Below are positions 46,637-57,864 of a stretch of 64,000 bases of DNA, in pieces. Origin of the DNA: Setoptus koraiensis (Eukaryota; Arthropoda). The notes under the pieces were generated by a model. It had not been told where the DNA came from, ran no database searches, and worked only from the letters and a program-made list of their open reading frames with translations. The DNA lies in contig CM106585.1 of assembly GCA_048013815.1 (NCBI GenBank), positions 4,402,001 to 4,466,000 of the forward strand, written 5' to 3'. Numbering within the stretch: the first letter of the stretch is position 1; every line of letters begins with the position of its first letter. Both the position numbers and the translations under genes were made by a program.

Positions 46637-48074
46637 GCCAGAAAGAGGCCAGAAATAGAAACAACAACAATGGCCAGGATGATACATGATTTCGCGGGCC
46701 CCATCCACTCCATTATCGAGCATAATAATAATAACAAAGTTGCTGTCCGTCTGTCTGTCTGTTTGTTTGTTTGCTGGCCCCGTGCACCTCGGCTACCTCA
46801 GTCGACCGTCGGGCGCCACGCAGAGGCCGCAACAACTGATGCAGCGGCGGGCGCCAGCACCGCCAAAGAGCGGCCTCCGCGCCGGAGATAACGGCTCGCT
46901 CGCTCGCTTGTAGCTCAAGTGCGCGCCTACTGTTCGCGGGACCGCAAATTAGATTTGGCCATCGATCTAGCCGCTAGATTGTAGCGGGTGGAAGTGCCGC
47001 AACGGATGCGATCGGATTTAGTACAGTGCAGACCGGTTCAGTCCGGTTCGGCCGCGCCGCGCGCCAGCCGCATAGAACTGAACCAATCGAATCGAATCGA
47101 ATTGAACCGATTCGATCGATCCATCTAGCTAGGATTTGCGCCACTAAACAACTAGATCAAATGCCACTCGACACCGTGTTCTCGAATGCACTCCCGGCTG
47201 CCGGGCCCCAGCGCAGATGCCCGTCGAGGGGCCCGCGCAGACGGCAACGAACCAAATCGATGCCACAACAACACGAACAGGTTCATATTTTATGTATGTT
47301 GTTTCTCTGCTCTATTGTTTCGGCGCCAGAGAGCGTTGCTTGGAGTTTTTGTGTCCGTTTCCGATCGTCCCTATAGCTCCATTAGCTTACCATTATTTCC
47401 GCGGCTCAGGTAACCAGAACCATGAAACAGTTAACCGAACACCCGACACAATGTTGTCGGCGCTGGTCAACGGTGCGCCGGGCCTCGCTGTTGGCCGGCC
47501 ACCGATCGAAATCGAAACGAGTTTGTTGCACCTTGCGGCAAATCGAGCAATTGTTTTGTCGCGCCCTGCAGCAAACTGACCAATTGTTTTGTTGTATCGC
47601 TGTTGTTTTGTGACAAAAACAACGACGACACAACCAGTGCGATGCACAGATCAAATGGACATCCAATGTTAGCGGCTTGATCGGTGGCAGGTGACGGTAA
47701 CGGTCAATTGGCAATTGGAGCCAACGCTTGCAACAATCTTTTTCGCGCATTGTTTTGACGGAGGCGCCGCGATATTGGCGCAACCAGATATTGCCGTTGC
47801 CCGATACCGCCGCCACTTGGAGCAATGGCCGACAAATGACAGTTGGCCCAGTGCTTGTTGTTGTCGTTGTTGTTGTTGCTGTTATCACCGTTATGTAGCC
47901 CGCCAGGTAAATCACAAAATGTTTGTGTGTGTGTAAACGATAAAGCCCAAGTACAGTGTGAGTGTCGTGTCATCGCGGCTAACGCGCCGGCCTCGACATA
48001 ATAATGACAACACTGTTACATAAGAAACAATTTGCACACAGCGACACGAAATCTGTAGCGTTCACGAGAGTAAC

Positions 48075-48096
48075 TGTTATGTTATGTAACATAACA
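48075..48096. repeat. Near-perfect palindrome, 10-bp arms
   Basis: TGTTATGTTA and TAACATAACA around a 2-nt TG centre. It includes a TTATGTAA octamer. Confidence 0.85.
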
Positions 48097-49534
48097 AAAC
48101 AGCTGACCGGCTAACTGTTTCCAGGCTGTACAAGTAACTTTTTGCGTGCAAACACTCCGCTGCTATCTTATACAATCGCCCAGTTATTGTATTGTTCCAG
48201 TTACATTGCTGTTTGCTGGCAAACGAGCAGTAGTAGTCGGCTAATGAGACTACTGGACATTAGCGCTTGTGACATTGGCACGTATCATGTATAATTAGTT
48301 TGTTGCGACTTGGCCGCTGACATGGGGCCCGTTGCAAGTCAGGCGATTCGAGGTCAGGCGATTCGAAGTCTAGCGATTCGAAGCGAACTGGCCATAAACT
48401 GAGCGCAAAACTAGAGAACGTTCGCGAGCACCAAACATGGCCCAAGTGACCGAATGACGCGTCAGATATAACAAGAGCATTGACAAGAAGCATTGAACTT
48501 GTCACTCAGGCCTCTAAACTATAAACAATTGCCTTTCATCATAAGTTGCATCATCACGGCCTCTTATGTAACCCTATGGTTTGCCTCTATGAGTTATATA
48601 AGAGCTTGCAAGTTGCAACAACATTAGCGCTCCAAGGCCATAAAGCCATCTGCTGGTCGGATGTCACGGCACTGTTTGTCGGACGTTTGTTGCACTGTTG
48701 TGCTGCTGCCAACTGGCGAGGTCACTCACTGGACAACTAACGACGCCAATTGCTCAAGTGACCAATGGTCATTCGAGCTGCCAGCATAGGGTGCAATGAT
48801 CTTTTGGGATCTATTAAATATCATTGGAGCGCATCATCAACGGGTTGAGTTTAGTTGAAATGACCAGTTAGCTGCCAATGACAGTTAGTTAACTGGTCAA
48901 CTGTCAGTGTGTTGTTATGTATTAATGCATGCAGTAGTGTCAAATAGCGGCTACCAGATGGCAGATCTTGAGCCGGCCTGAAATGTACCTGATAAGAGTT
49001 TTATCACACTATCATCACTTGTGACACCACCAACGGTGACGTAACAGCCATCGCCAATGGTGTCGGTCGGTTGGGGCCAGAGTGTTGACCATAGTGCCAA
49101 TGTAACTCAACTGGCGACAGCGGCAAACAGTGACGCTGTCGCCTTACAGGCTTAGAGCGCAGGTGAATATTAATTAGTTTGAGCCGTGTTTCGGCCGGAC
49201 ACAGTTACTAACTTTTAACTGTCAGCTAGGTGGCCGGAAAAATGCGACATTTATACTATTTATCGTGGCCGGTATTGTGACATAAAGTTGCCTGATCAAT
49301 TAATATAAAGTGGCCAATTTAATGTCAGTGTCGTCATCGTATGAGCTTGTTGGCTCATTTGTGCGATGAGCTGACAAAAATCATACTAATTATTGGCCCC
49401 TGCAAGTCGCTAATTGATTCACTCAATCTGAATGTCGTCGCATGTGATGCCCGACACTGCGACAATTAATTATCCGAGTGGTCACTTCGTTAATGCGCCT
49501 AAGCATCCATGCAGCCCTCGTATATAGCCTCGCG

Positions 49535-49936
49535 TCAAGCAAACCAACTCGGTCTACATAAATATGAATATATACAAACTACGGATAAGGCTAGACATTT
49601 TTCCGGAAGTGAATCTTGATCTGAAGATGAGTTGTTGACGGGCCGTAGCTCACTCAAGGCTGCATGAATATCAATCAACGATTGAGATAAATCAATATCT
49701 CGATCGTTTCGTCGACGTGCGACTTGTGTTTGCCCAAACAGCATTGCGTGCACCGTTATTTCATCGAATGACACATAACGAATCGCTGACAATATTCGTT
49801 CCGGTGCACCGAATGCACATTGCGGCCATTCTCTTCGCGCCAGCTCGACGCTGATCTCGTGACAGTTTATCTGCTCTGGCGCGCGCACCATCCCATTTCG
49901 AAATCCTCCTTCGAAATTGTTCGGCGACAACAGCAT
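49535..49936 (-). CDS. Hypothetical ORF, 133 codons
   Basis: The residue mix looks protein-like (for example WPQCAFGAPERILSAIRYV and DEITVHAMLFGQTQ) and lacks repeats, unlike most chance ORFs in this window. No domain is recognised, and no clear acceptor or poly(A) context was found. It could be an exon of an unrecognised gene or chance. Confidence 0.2.
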   Translation of the reverse strand: MLLSPNNFEGGFRNGMVRAPEQINCHEISVELARREWPQCAFGAPERILSAIRYVSFDEITVHAMLFGQTQVARRRNDRDIDLSQSLIDIHAALSELRPVNNSSSDQDSLPEKCLALSVVCIYSYLCRPSWFA

Positions 49937-50901
49937 GCAGATTGTTTGTCAATCATTGGCTACAATTTACGAGTGCTCGCTTAGCTTCTCAATTTTGGCT
50001 CGTTAGTTTGATGTTAGAACGCAATTACTATTGACTTTTCTTCGCCAATGGCGCGCTGAGTATGCACTTGAGCCTATGGCCTTTTCCAGGAAGGCCCAAA
50101 TTGCTGTCGTCGAGACCGTGAAAATGCCATGCCACTCGCCTGCTTTATCTTGCCATTTACCTGGTCTAGTGCATGGCATATATGAGCTACTTGCTGTCAG
50201 TGTTCGTCGTGTTTTTTTTCTGGGGCCCACTCAATCACTGGAACGCCCTATTGACCGTTTGCATCAACAACTTTTGGTCAATATTTCGTTGGAACACACA
50301 CCAACTGGGCAGCTAAAGTCAACGAGCGAGTCATTAAGTTCAAGTCTTGTGCCGTCTAGTCGCTGAATGGCATTTAGAAATCTATTGAAAATTTCAAACG
50401 GCTAATTATCTGACTGGGCCAGTTTAGGTCAGCCGCAACTAATGAATAACCGAATATGATATTACCATATTATGTGTGGTATAAAAGGCTTCACCTGTGC
50501 TGCCAATCCAACACGGACAGCACCAATGGCAGATGGCGCCATCTATTTGGCCACGAAAAAAATCAAATTGTTGTGGAAACCCGGCATTGGCATTTAGCCG
50601 GCACCAATTTGCTCGGCAAAAAGGCAAGCTTGCGAGATTTTTCTCGTGAATTTTCTATCGGGCATCGAAATTCGGAGCGACCGAGGTAAATTTTTTGCTT
50701 CGTTTGCTAGTTTTCCAGGAAATCCACTCAAAAATGGGAGCTTGCCCGCTCGAAAGATGGCGCTTGACGACTGAAGAGTGATTTCAAATAAAAACATGAA
50801 CTGCACAACTGGCATACGAGAATTACGAACATTTTATCGAGTAGTCAGTCCCGAATTGGAGAGTGAACTAGCGCAACCGAATGACGCAGTTATAAAATAA
50901 T

Positions 50902-50907
50902 TTTATT
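50902..50907 (-). terminator. Candidate AATAAA poly(A) signal for the Wnt gene
   Basis: TTTATT on the + strand (AATAAA on the minus) lies about 245 nt past the Wnt stop codon, in an AT-rich stretch. Confidence 0.4.
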
Positions 50908-51151
50908 ATTTGTGGTTCGATATAGTGGAGTTCAAATTAGTGGAGTTGAGTTTAGTTTGAAGGATTATCTTTGAAAAATATAAACATGATTCATAGGCTG
51001 TTGTTGTTGTTGTTGTTGTTGTGGATGTATCACAGTCGGTGGATCTTTTTTAGTTGTTGTCACACGATGGTGAGAGGGCGCGATGGTAAGATAAACATTG
51101 CACATTGCAAGTGCATGCGTTGTTCACCTGGCCAAATTGAACTAATTAGTA

Positions 51152-52063
51152 CTAATTACAGGTGTGCAGTTGTTTTTCTGTTTTGCAAATAAAACAGGTT
51201 GTATGGCAACAATAATGAAATTTACAATGACACATTTCGCTATGACTAATAACGCGCGTTTTGTAACCACGTCCGCAGCACAATTTGTCACAGGAATCGG
51301 GCGCGTTAGGATGAGCGTTTGGGTCGCATTCTCTCGCTTGGGTGCCCGCGATGCCGAGCCTGGCATCCGGCTGACAATAATCGGGCGACTTGTGCAAATG
51401 TATCAGGTCCTCTTTGTTGAGGTACTGGAAATTTTGTTGCTGGTAGTTGTAGTTGTTGTTGCTGTTGCTGTTGTGAGCGGCCGAGCTGGCGTGCGACCTC
51501 TTGCCGTAACTGGCGCTGCTCTTGCCGTTGTGATAATGGTGACTTCTCGCCGTGGGCCCCATAGAGGACACAATTTGCGTGGTGCAATTGTGCCCGTCGA
51601 TCAGTATGAGCGTGGTGTTTGAATTTATAATTAAATTATGTTCCGTGGTGGCGTTATTTGTAGCTGGCGGCAAATCGCCGCCACTTGCAACAACATTGGG
51701 CTCGTCGTTGACAAAATGGTTGTCCATGTGATTCAGTTTGTTGCTGTTGACGGCGGCCACCACCGTCTGATTGCTCGCTGCGCTCTGCTGTTGGTTGTTG
51801 CTGGCCACTTCCGGTTGCTGGTGCTGCTGTTGTTGTCGTTGGTGCTGGTGGCGCGTAAGAACGTTGATAATCTCGCCCTTGTCCATCATGGCTATGAGGC
51901 GATGCGCCTGTATGGACGGAATGTGAATAGAGGAGTCGTATTTGCGCTTCAGATAATCGCCCACCACGGAGAACGTGGGCAGCGTTCGCCAACAGGTTGT
52001 GAGGGCGCAAGAACCGGACACGCCGTGACAGCGGCACTTGAGCTCCATGTTGCGAGCCACAGC
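51152..52063 (-). CDS. Wnt family ligand, last coding exon (Wnt16-like), with large low-complexity insertion
   Basis: 303 aa plus a TAG stop. The exon opens after a CAATTAG acceptor (AG ends at 52064) with AVARNMELKCRCHGVSGSCA. Ser16 in CHGVSGSC is the Porcupine-acylated serine that docks in the Frizzled groove. CWRTLPTF and DYLKRKYDSSIHI follow. The last 75 or so residues are the Cys-rich finger domain with all 12 cysteines (SPDYC, LGIAGTQAREC, SCDKLCCGRGY, CHCKFHYCCHTTC, HTC). KYDSSIHI, LGIAGTQAREC and RGYKTRVISH resemble Wnt16 best, with WntA or Wnt4 as alternatives. Between the two halves lie about 165 residues rich in Gln, Asn, His and Ser, where Wnts normally have 25-40. The insertion carries four N-glycosylation sequons and an extra cysteine. 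Secreted morphogen. The earlier exons are not in the window. Confidence 0.93.
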   Translation of the reverse strand, partial: AVARNMELKCRCHGVSGSCALTTCWRTLPTFSVVGDYLKRKYDSSIHIPSIQAHRLIAMMDKGEIINVLTRHQHQRQQQQHQQPEVASNNQQQSAASNQTVVAAVNSNKLNHMDNHFVNDEPNVVASGGDLPPATNNATTEHNLIINSNTTLILIDGHNCTTQIVSSMGPTARSHHYHNGKSSASYGKRSHASSAAHNSNSNNNYNYQQQNFQYLNKEDLIHLHKSPDYCQPDARLGIAGTQARECDPNAHPNAPDSCDKLCCGRGYKTRVISHSEMCHCKFHYCCHTTCFICKTEKQLHTCN

Positions 52064-52417
52064 CTAATTGTTTGATTGTTGATCATGGTCAGCGTTGAGA
52101 AAAAATTGAAAAAATTAGATAAATAAAAATTGAAATTGTTAGATTGGTTTGTGTGTCGCAAACATTTGCGAGCGCGTAATATTGTTTGTGCGCGATATGA
52201 CATATGGGATATGTGAGAGGCGATGCCCAACCAAAATCCACCCTCAGGCCACCAATTTATTGGGGTTCGAGTTAATGTGGGGCGCAGTTTCTCAATGACT
52301 CAACTGATCTTCATCAGCTGATCTCCTTCGGGTCGGCGGCTTTTCCGCCACCAAACAAATCGCGGCGGCGGCGCCGAGCCGCAAACAAATTCGGGCGCTG
52401 CAACGCGCAGCGGACAA

Positions 52418-52490
52418 ATCTCGCACAAAATCTCGCAAAAAATCTGGCACAAAATCTGGCACAAAATCTGGCACAAAATCTCGCACGAAA
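52418..52490. repeat. 12-bp tandem repeat (AAATCTGGCACA type)
   Basis: About five units alternating TCTGGCAC and TCTCGCAC. Confidence 0.85.
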
Positions 52491-52622
52491 ATTTCACTCA
52501 AAACCGGCTGTTGCGGCCGGCACAGGTGAGCGAGGTCAAGTTCGGGCCGGTGCAACAGCGACTGCGATTTCTGGACGAAATTCTAGCTGTTTGCATAGAT
52601 TTTGTTCGCTGCCGCTGTTGTT

Positions 52623-52684
52623 TTCTGGCAACATGATTTCTGGCAACATGATTTCTGGCAACATGTTCTCTGGCAACATGTTTT
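52623..52684. repeat. 15-bp tandem repeat, four units
   Basis: TTCTGGCAACATGAT units, the later ones changed to ATGTTCTC. Confidence 0.9.
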
Positions 52685-53090
52685 CGGCCGCTAATAAGCT
52701 AGGCACGCAATAAAATCATAGATCATCGTCGGAGATTTGATGATCACGTCAGCGTTCGCGACCAATGGGCCTTTCTGCAGCTTGTCTGCCAAATTGATGC
52801 CGTCGAGTTGAGCGCATCACAACAGATTGTGGTGCATTGTTGGTTGGCGCGGGCACAAGTGGAAATTGGCCGATCGACAGCTCTCAATCGCGTCACTATG
52901 ACATTATCTGTTCGTTTCCATCTCTCTCTCTCTCTCTCACTTGTTGTTGCTGGCAATAAATTTTGTGTGTGTCCATTTCGACACACACACAAATACGTGA
53001 ATCGGCCACATGAGCCAGTTTGATTTTGGCTTGTCGCTCGGTGCGTCTCATTTATTATTTATTATCATGTTTGCATTATGTTGTTTTGTT

Positions 53091-53195
53091 GAATTTGTAA
53101 TAATTTTGCGAACTCGCAATTGTACGAATTGTGCGCTTTGGAATTGCACCAATTCTGTGCATTCGAAATTGTACTAATTCTGCGAATTTGAATTC
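53091..53195. repeat. Degenerate repeat of about 25 bp, four units, each with an AATTGNACNAATT core
   Basis: Units AATTGTACGAATT, AATTGCACCAATT and AATTGTACTAATT are followed by variable CTGTGC/CTGCGA tails. The cores are quasi-palindromic. Confidence 0.7.
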
Positions 53196-54892
53196 GCTCG
53201 GCGCGATCCAAGTGAACGAAACAGGATCTGGCGCGACCATGGGCCGATGGTGACGACTACCGGCGACGAGCTGTTGACCTGATAAACAAGAATGGCGGCC
53301 GAGTGGCGAGTCGCGACAGCAAAATGACAGACGATGACAGATGATCAGATAGGCAAATGAACAACAGGAGAACAAGTGTGGTCGGCCAATAGCAATGAGA
53401 GATAATTGAGCAGTAATAATCAGCGATGCGAGCGATGTTTTATGGTGGCAACACACATAAAACACGGCGCTGGCGTCTTGCGACTTGATGCCACTTGTTG
53501 ATCTGGAACAATTTTTGGCTTGTTACACTGTTTGCGAAATTAGAGATTTTATTGATCGAGCGCAACTCGCCGGGCAACTTGTTGCTGTTGCTGTTGTTGC
53601 TGCTGTCGTTGTTGTTGTTGTTGCTGCTGTGGTTGTTGTTGCTGTCGTGGTTGCTGTCGCTGCCGTTGTTGGCGTCGCTGCTGCTGCTGCTGTTGGGCGA
53701 ATCATCATCTCATATCTCACCCGAAATAATCGCGGCACAAATTGGAAACAGGTGCGCTGATAAACATCGTGCTCATGCGCCGGTCACTCGATGTTTGCGG
53801 CGAAAGGCGCAGCCAACAACAAGTGTCTCTATTAGCCACTAATGGCCGCAGTCTGTTAGCGGCCTAATGAATGGTCACTCTTCCTCTGATTACATCATTA
53901 GTTGATAGTCCTCGCAAGCGTGTGTGTGTGTGTGTGTGCGTTTGAGTGGCCAGTTGGGAGATTAATCATTTCGCTGCTGACACAAGTCGTGGCCAGCGAC
54001 AGCCAAAGAATGATTCTATTTTCATCTATTTCGCCAGCCATTTCGCCATCTATTTCGCCATCAAGGTCACTAATGGCTCCTGACGCGCAACCACTGACAA
54101 TGCCACAACCTGTCCCACCAAACACTGTTAAACGGTCAGACACTGGCCAGCCGCTCATTATTAACAGCCAGTGTCGTGCTCGCCGATGGTGTGAAGACTA
54201 CCTGTGGTGCCGATAATCAACAACTGATTACATAACGCAAAGCGAGCCATTAATTAATAATAATGTTGTTGTTGTTTCATGCGCGCTTGTTGGCCACAAC
54301 CAATTGGCGCACAACAACAATATTGTTTTCTTTATTTTTCTCTTAGTTTTCTCTATTTGAGCAATGCAATCACGACGCGTTCCGTGCCACTCGGCGGGGC
54401 CAACACATTTCATTGCATCATTGCATGATCACGGCAACTTTCACAAACTGTATCACATGCACTGGACACATCTAATCTAATACGGCTAATCTAATATACG
54501 CGCCAGAGGTGCCAGTGAGCGTTCGTTCAAGTGAGAGCAACACTTGTTGCTCGCGCTGGCTCGCAACTGGCGGGCCGGCGCTCGCAACTGTCGGGCCGGC
54601 GCTCGCAAACTATCGGCAGTTGCGATGGCTATTAGTTAATACCCGCCACTTATTAGTTATTAGTTATTACATATCGTGACTGGTCGTTTTGGCACTTCTT
54701 TAATGGCCTGCACACATACGCTCCGTTTGGCCCGATGATGGAAGGCATTCTTGGCCGCTAGTTGCGCTGCTCAGGTGGCTCATCACCACGACATCCATCA
54801 CTTTGGCCCGCGGAATTCCGCCCTCTACAGCACGGTCACCGCTCACACCGCATTCGGTCGGCCGGGGCGCCGCTCACACGCCTCGACGCACC

Positions 54893-54979
54893 GAGTGCCC
54901 GGCCGATCGAGTGCCCGGCGGATCGGGTGCCCCAACGAGCGGATGCCCCACCGATTGGATGCCCCAACGAGCGAATGCC
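54893..54979. repeat. 16-bp tandem array, five and a half units
   Basis: GAGTGCCCGGCCGATC-type units start at 54893, 54909, 54925, 54941 and 54957, with a partial sixth at 54973. Later units change to GGATGCCCCAACGAGC. Confidence 0.88.
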
Positions 54980-55539
54980 GCGCCACACCGAAATCAATCA
55001 GATTTGCTCGAAATTCGTTTGTTGTGTGTTCGCTGCAAAACAGAGTGTGTCCGCGTGCGGCCCGCATCTTCGCGGGCCGATTCTTCGGATTCTTCGCGAA
55101 CGCGGACAGTCCGCGGCGGACGGGCCAGGGGCGGACGGGCGAGCGGCGGACGGACCGCGGACTGGCCGGCGGAATTTCGCGCCAACAGTTGCCACCTATG
55201 GCAGGTAGAGTGCGCCAGATGGAAACTGGAACCCGCAAGCGGGCGTTCGCAGCGACCGATCTGTGCGCAAATGGAGATTGCTGCCAGTGTGCCACTGTTT
55301 TTCGCCTGTTGTGCCCGTCATTGGCCGGCGCGGTTCGAGAGGGAGAGCGAGAAATCCGTTGTTTCTATCACGATTTTCGTTCTCGCTGCTGGTGTGCCGA
55401 CAGCAACCATGATTTATCTGATCCATTATTTCTCGGCTATTCAACTATTCAAATTTCGCCAGCTACGTTGCTCGCCGCGGCCAAATTTGCCAGCGCCGCG
55501 GCCAGCGCGAATCGAGCGAGCGGCGAGAGGCCCAGAAAG

Positions 55540-55611
55540 GCCGAAATCGCCGAAGTCGTCGAAGTCGGCGAAGTCGCCGAAATCGCCGAAGTCGCCGAAG
55601 TGGTCGAATCG
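55540..55611. repeat. 9-bp minisatellite (GCCGAAGTC type), eight units
   Basis: Alternating GCCGAAATC, GCCGAAGTC, GTCGAAGTC and GGCGAAGTC units in perfect 9-bp register. Confidence 0.9.
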
Positions 55612-56212
55612 CGGTGAGAGTGTGCGCGCGAGGGCGCCGGCAACAGGTTGCCGGCCACTGGAATCGGGCCTAAGTTTGATTACGGTTCTCGAGTCGCCAC
55701 TGATCAAACATCAGCTGACCACGGTCAATGGCAGACGGGCGAAACTGTTAAAAAAGTGCCGGTTAAAAAACTTTAGGTGCGAGCCACGGTGCAGCCAATT
55801 GCGCTGCCGCGGCCGTGCACCGACTGGTCGTGCGTATCCAATGGTCACTTAAGAGGCTGCCAAGAACAAAAACAAGCGGCCCATTCTCTGGCCGTTCTCA
55901 TGCCGCGCCAGTGATAAACTCCAATAATAAACTAAAATAATAATAATAATAATAGTAATAAATAAATCGATTGTGAGCGGCTGGCTTCAGTTACATGCTT
56001 GTTTGTTTGACTTTTGCACCGCGCTTTCGGCCGCACTCTGCACCGTCAGGCCTGCACCGTCCGGCGTGGCGCTGCACCAGGCGCTTGTTGGCCGGTTTTA
56101 GTGCGGCTAATTCTATTACTGATAATTGGTTAACCGGCCACTGGCAGCAGCATGATAATGATGTTGCTGCTGGCGATGATTAAATGAGTTTTCTAGAATA
56201 AAAGAGTTGATG

Positions 56213-56280
56213 CCGACCGACTGATCGACCGACTGACCAACCGACTGACCAACCGACTGACCAACCGACTGGCCGGCCGA
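56213..56280. repeat. 12-bp tandem repeat (CCGACTGACCAA)
   Basis: Five or so units, with divergence at both ends. Confidence 0.88.
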
Positions 56281-56870
56281 GCGACGGCCAACAATTCATT
56301 TCGCGCTCTCACGGCGCAAAAAATCATCATCGCCACTGGTCACTCGGTGCAGCCGCTCGGTGCAGCCACTGGACGCGGCCACTTGGTGCAGCCACTACTA
56401 GTGGCCAGACGAGCGGCGGTGCTGCGCCGCTGCAAAGGTGCAGAGGTGCAAAGGTGCCGTGGTGTCGCCTCACCTGTGTGTGTGTCGTTGTTGTTGTGCT
56501 GCTGAGAGTGGCTGCATTTGCATTTGGGCCGGTCACTCGGCCCGAATACGGGCACGATTGACACACACAAACGGCGGCTTGCGACACCCGACTGTTCGAA
56601 CTGCGAGTTGGCGGCCGCTCGACGCAGATTCGGAGCCGGCCGAACGGGCCGCGTTCGAACCGGGGGCAGCGCGTTCGAAGGGCTCGCTCCGAAGAACAAC
56701 AACAGTATCATTATCGTCGTCTTTGTTGTTTGTTAGCACGCGTCGTCAGCGCACAAACAAAGTCAATTCGGCACCAAAGTCAGGTTGGCCCGACGCGAGC
56801 GCCGTCGCTCAAACGTGCCCAAACGAGCCCGACACGTCGCTGTCGGGGCTTGCGGGCGACGGGCGACCTT

Positions 56871-56925
56871 GCGCGAGTTCTTGTGAGTTTGGGCGAGTTC
56901 TTGTGAGTTTGGGCGAGTTCGGGCG
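56871..56925. repeat. 20-bp tandem repeat, two and a half units
   Basis: GCGAGTTCTTGTGAGTTTGG units start at 56873 and 56893, with a partial third at 56913. Confidence 0.9.
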
Positions 56926-57293
56926 AGAGTGGCGGCCAGCACACCGATAATCATAAACAAAAGTCGATTGTGGCACAAATAATATCATCTCGGCCAGTAT
57001 GATTGAGCGCTTTGGCCACTTTTCTCGTTTGCTTTGGTCGGCTTGCGGCGGCCACTTGTTGCACGCTCTCGAACGGCCGGCTCGTATTGTTCTCATGCTG
57101 CCACAGACTGATTAGTGGATATTCCCGTTCTCATGGCAAACAATCGAGTGAGGTAATTAGATGGATGGATTAGTTTTGTTGTGCCACTTGTGCTCACAAG
57201 TTGCGCCGCCCGTCCCACAGCAAACAATCGGATTCACAAACAAACTTTTCCGATTCGATCCGCCACCGCGACTCGGCCGGACAGCAACAACAA

Positions 57294-57363
57294 CAACGAC
57301 GACGGCAACACCAACGACGACGGCAACAACAACGACGACGGCAACAACAACAACAACAACAAT
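57294..57363. repeat. 18-bp tandem repeat (AACGACGACGGCAACAAC)
   Basis: Three units merging into a pure CAA run at the right end. Confidence 0.85.
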
Positions 57364-57802
57364 CTGAAAAACAGCAACGACAAGTGCCATTCTCACGCTC
57401 GTCGGGCACAGTCTCGCGGCGGCTTTTCCGACGCGCTAGCTGAGTTCGGTCGGCCGCCGGCGGTCAGCATTCGACATGGGCATTTCTCGGTTTGTGCGGC
57501 TCGGTTGGGCACGCCGAGCCGGGCCCGGCCGGCCGGCCGCGAGATGGAACGCGTGACAGCGGGCGCTGTAATTGAGATGTTGACAGCAACATCATTTGAC
57601 AATTTCTGCGAATGTTGGCGCTGCTGTCGATGCATTGTGGCCGGCGTTGTCGGCGGTTGGCGCTGGTTGTTGGCTGTTGGTGTTTGTTGTTGGCGTGGCC
57701 GGCGCTGTTGGTGTTGCGGGTGTCGTAGGTGGCGCTCATGACGAGCGTAACGGTGCTGGCCAGGACCGATTAAAATAACTTGCACGACAGCGCCGCTGAC
57801 GA

Positions 57803-57864
57803 CACTTTTACCCGACGGCCATCGACGGCCATCGACAGCCATCGACAGGCGTCGGGTAAAAGTG
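57803..57864. repeat. Perfect 15-bp inverted repeat enclosing a 10-bp tandem repeat
   Basis: CACTTTTACCCGACG (57803-57817) and its exact reverse complement (57850-57864) flank a 32-nt loop made of three GGCCATCGAC-type units. The loop is the same length as in the 40732-40793 hairpin. Confidence 0.92.

Larger units (their letters stand above)
42008..51151. other. Spacer between SIFaR start and the Wnt stop codon
   Basis: 9.1 kb. It should include the SIFaR promoter (next to 42008) and the Wnt 3' UTR (next to 51151). It contains several tandem arrays, two hairpins, a GC-rich block at 46.2-47.3 kb with many GGGCCC sites, and one weak ORF (49535-49936). No recognised gene. Confidence 0.6.

Noticed and set aside
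46194-46723. Several long ORFs on both strands
   Set aside because: All are open only because the 9-bp minisatellite lacks stops in six frames.
54751-55852. Two overlapping + strand ORFs of 288 and 349 codons
   Set aside because: GC-rich DNA where several frames on both strands are open at once. They cross 16-bp and 9-bp tandem arrays, and no domain is visible in any frame.
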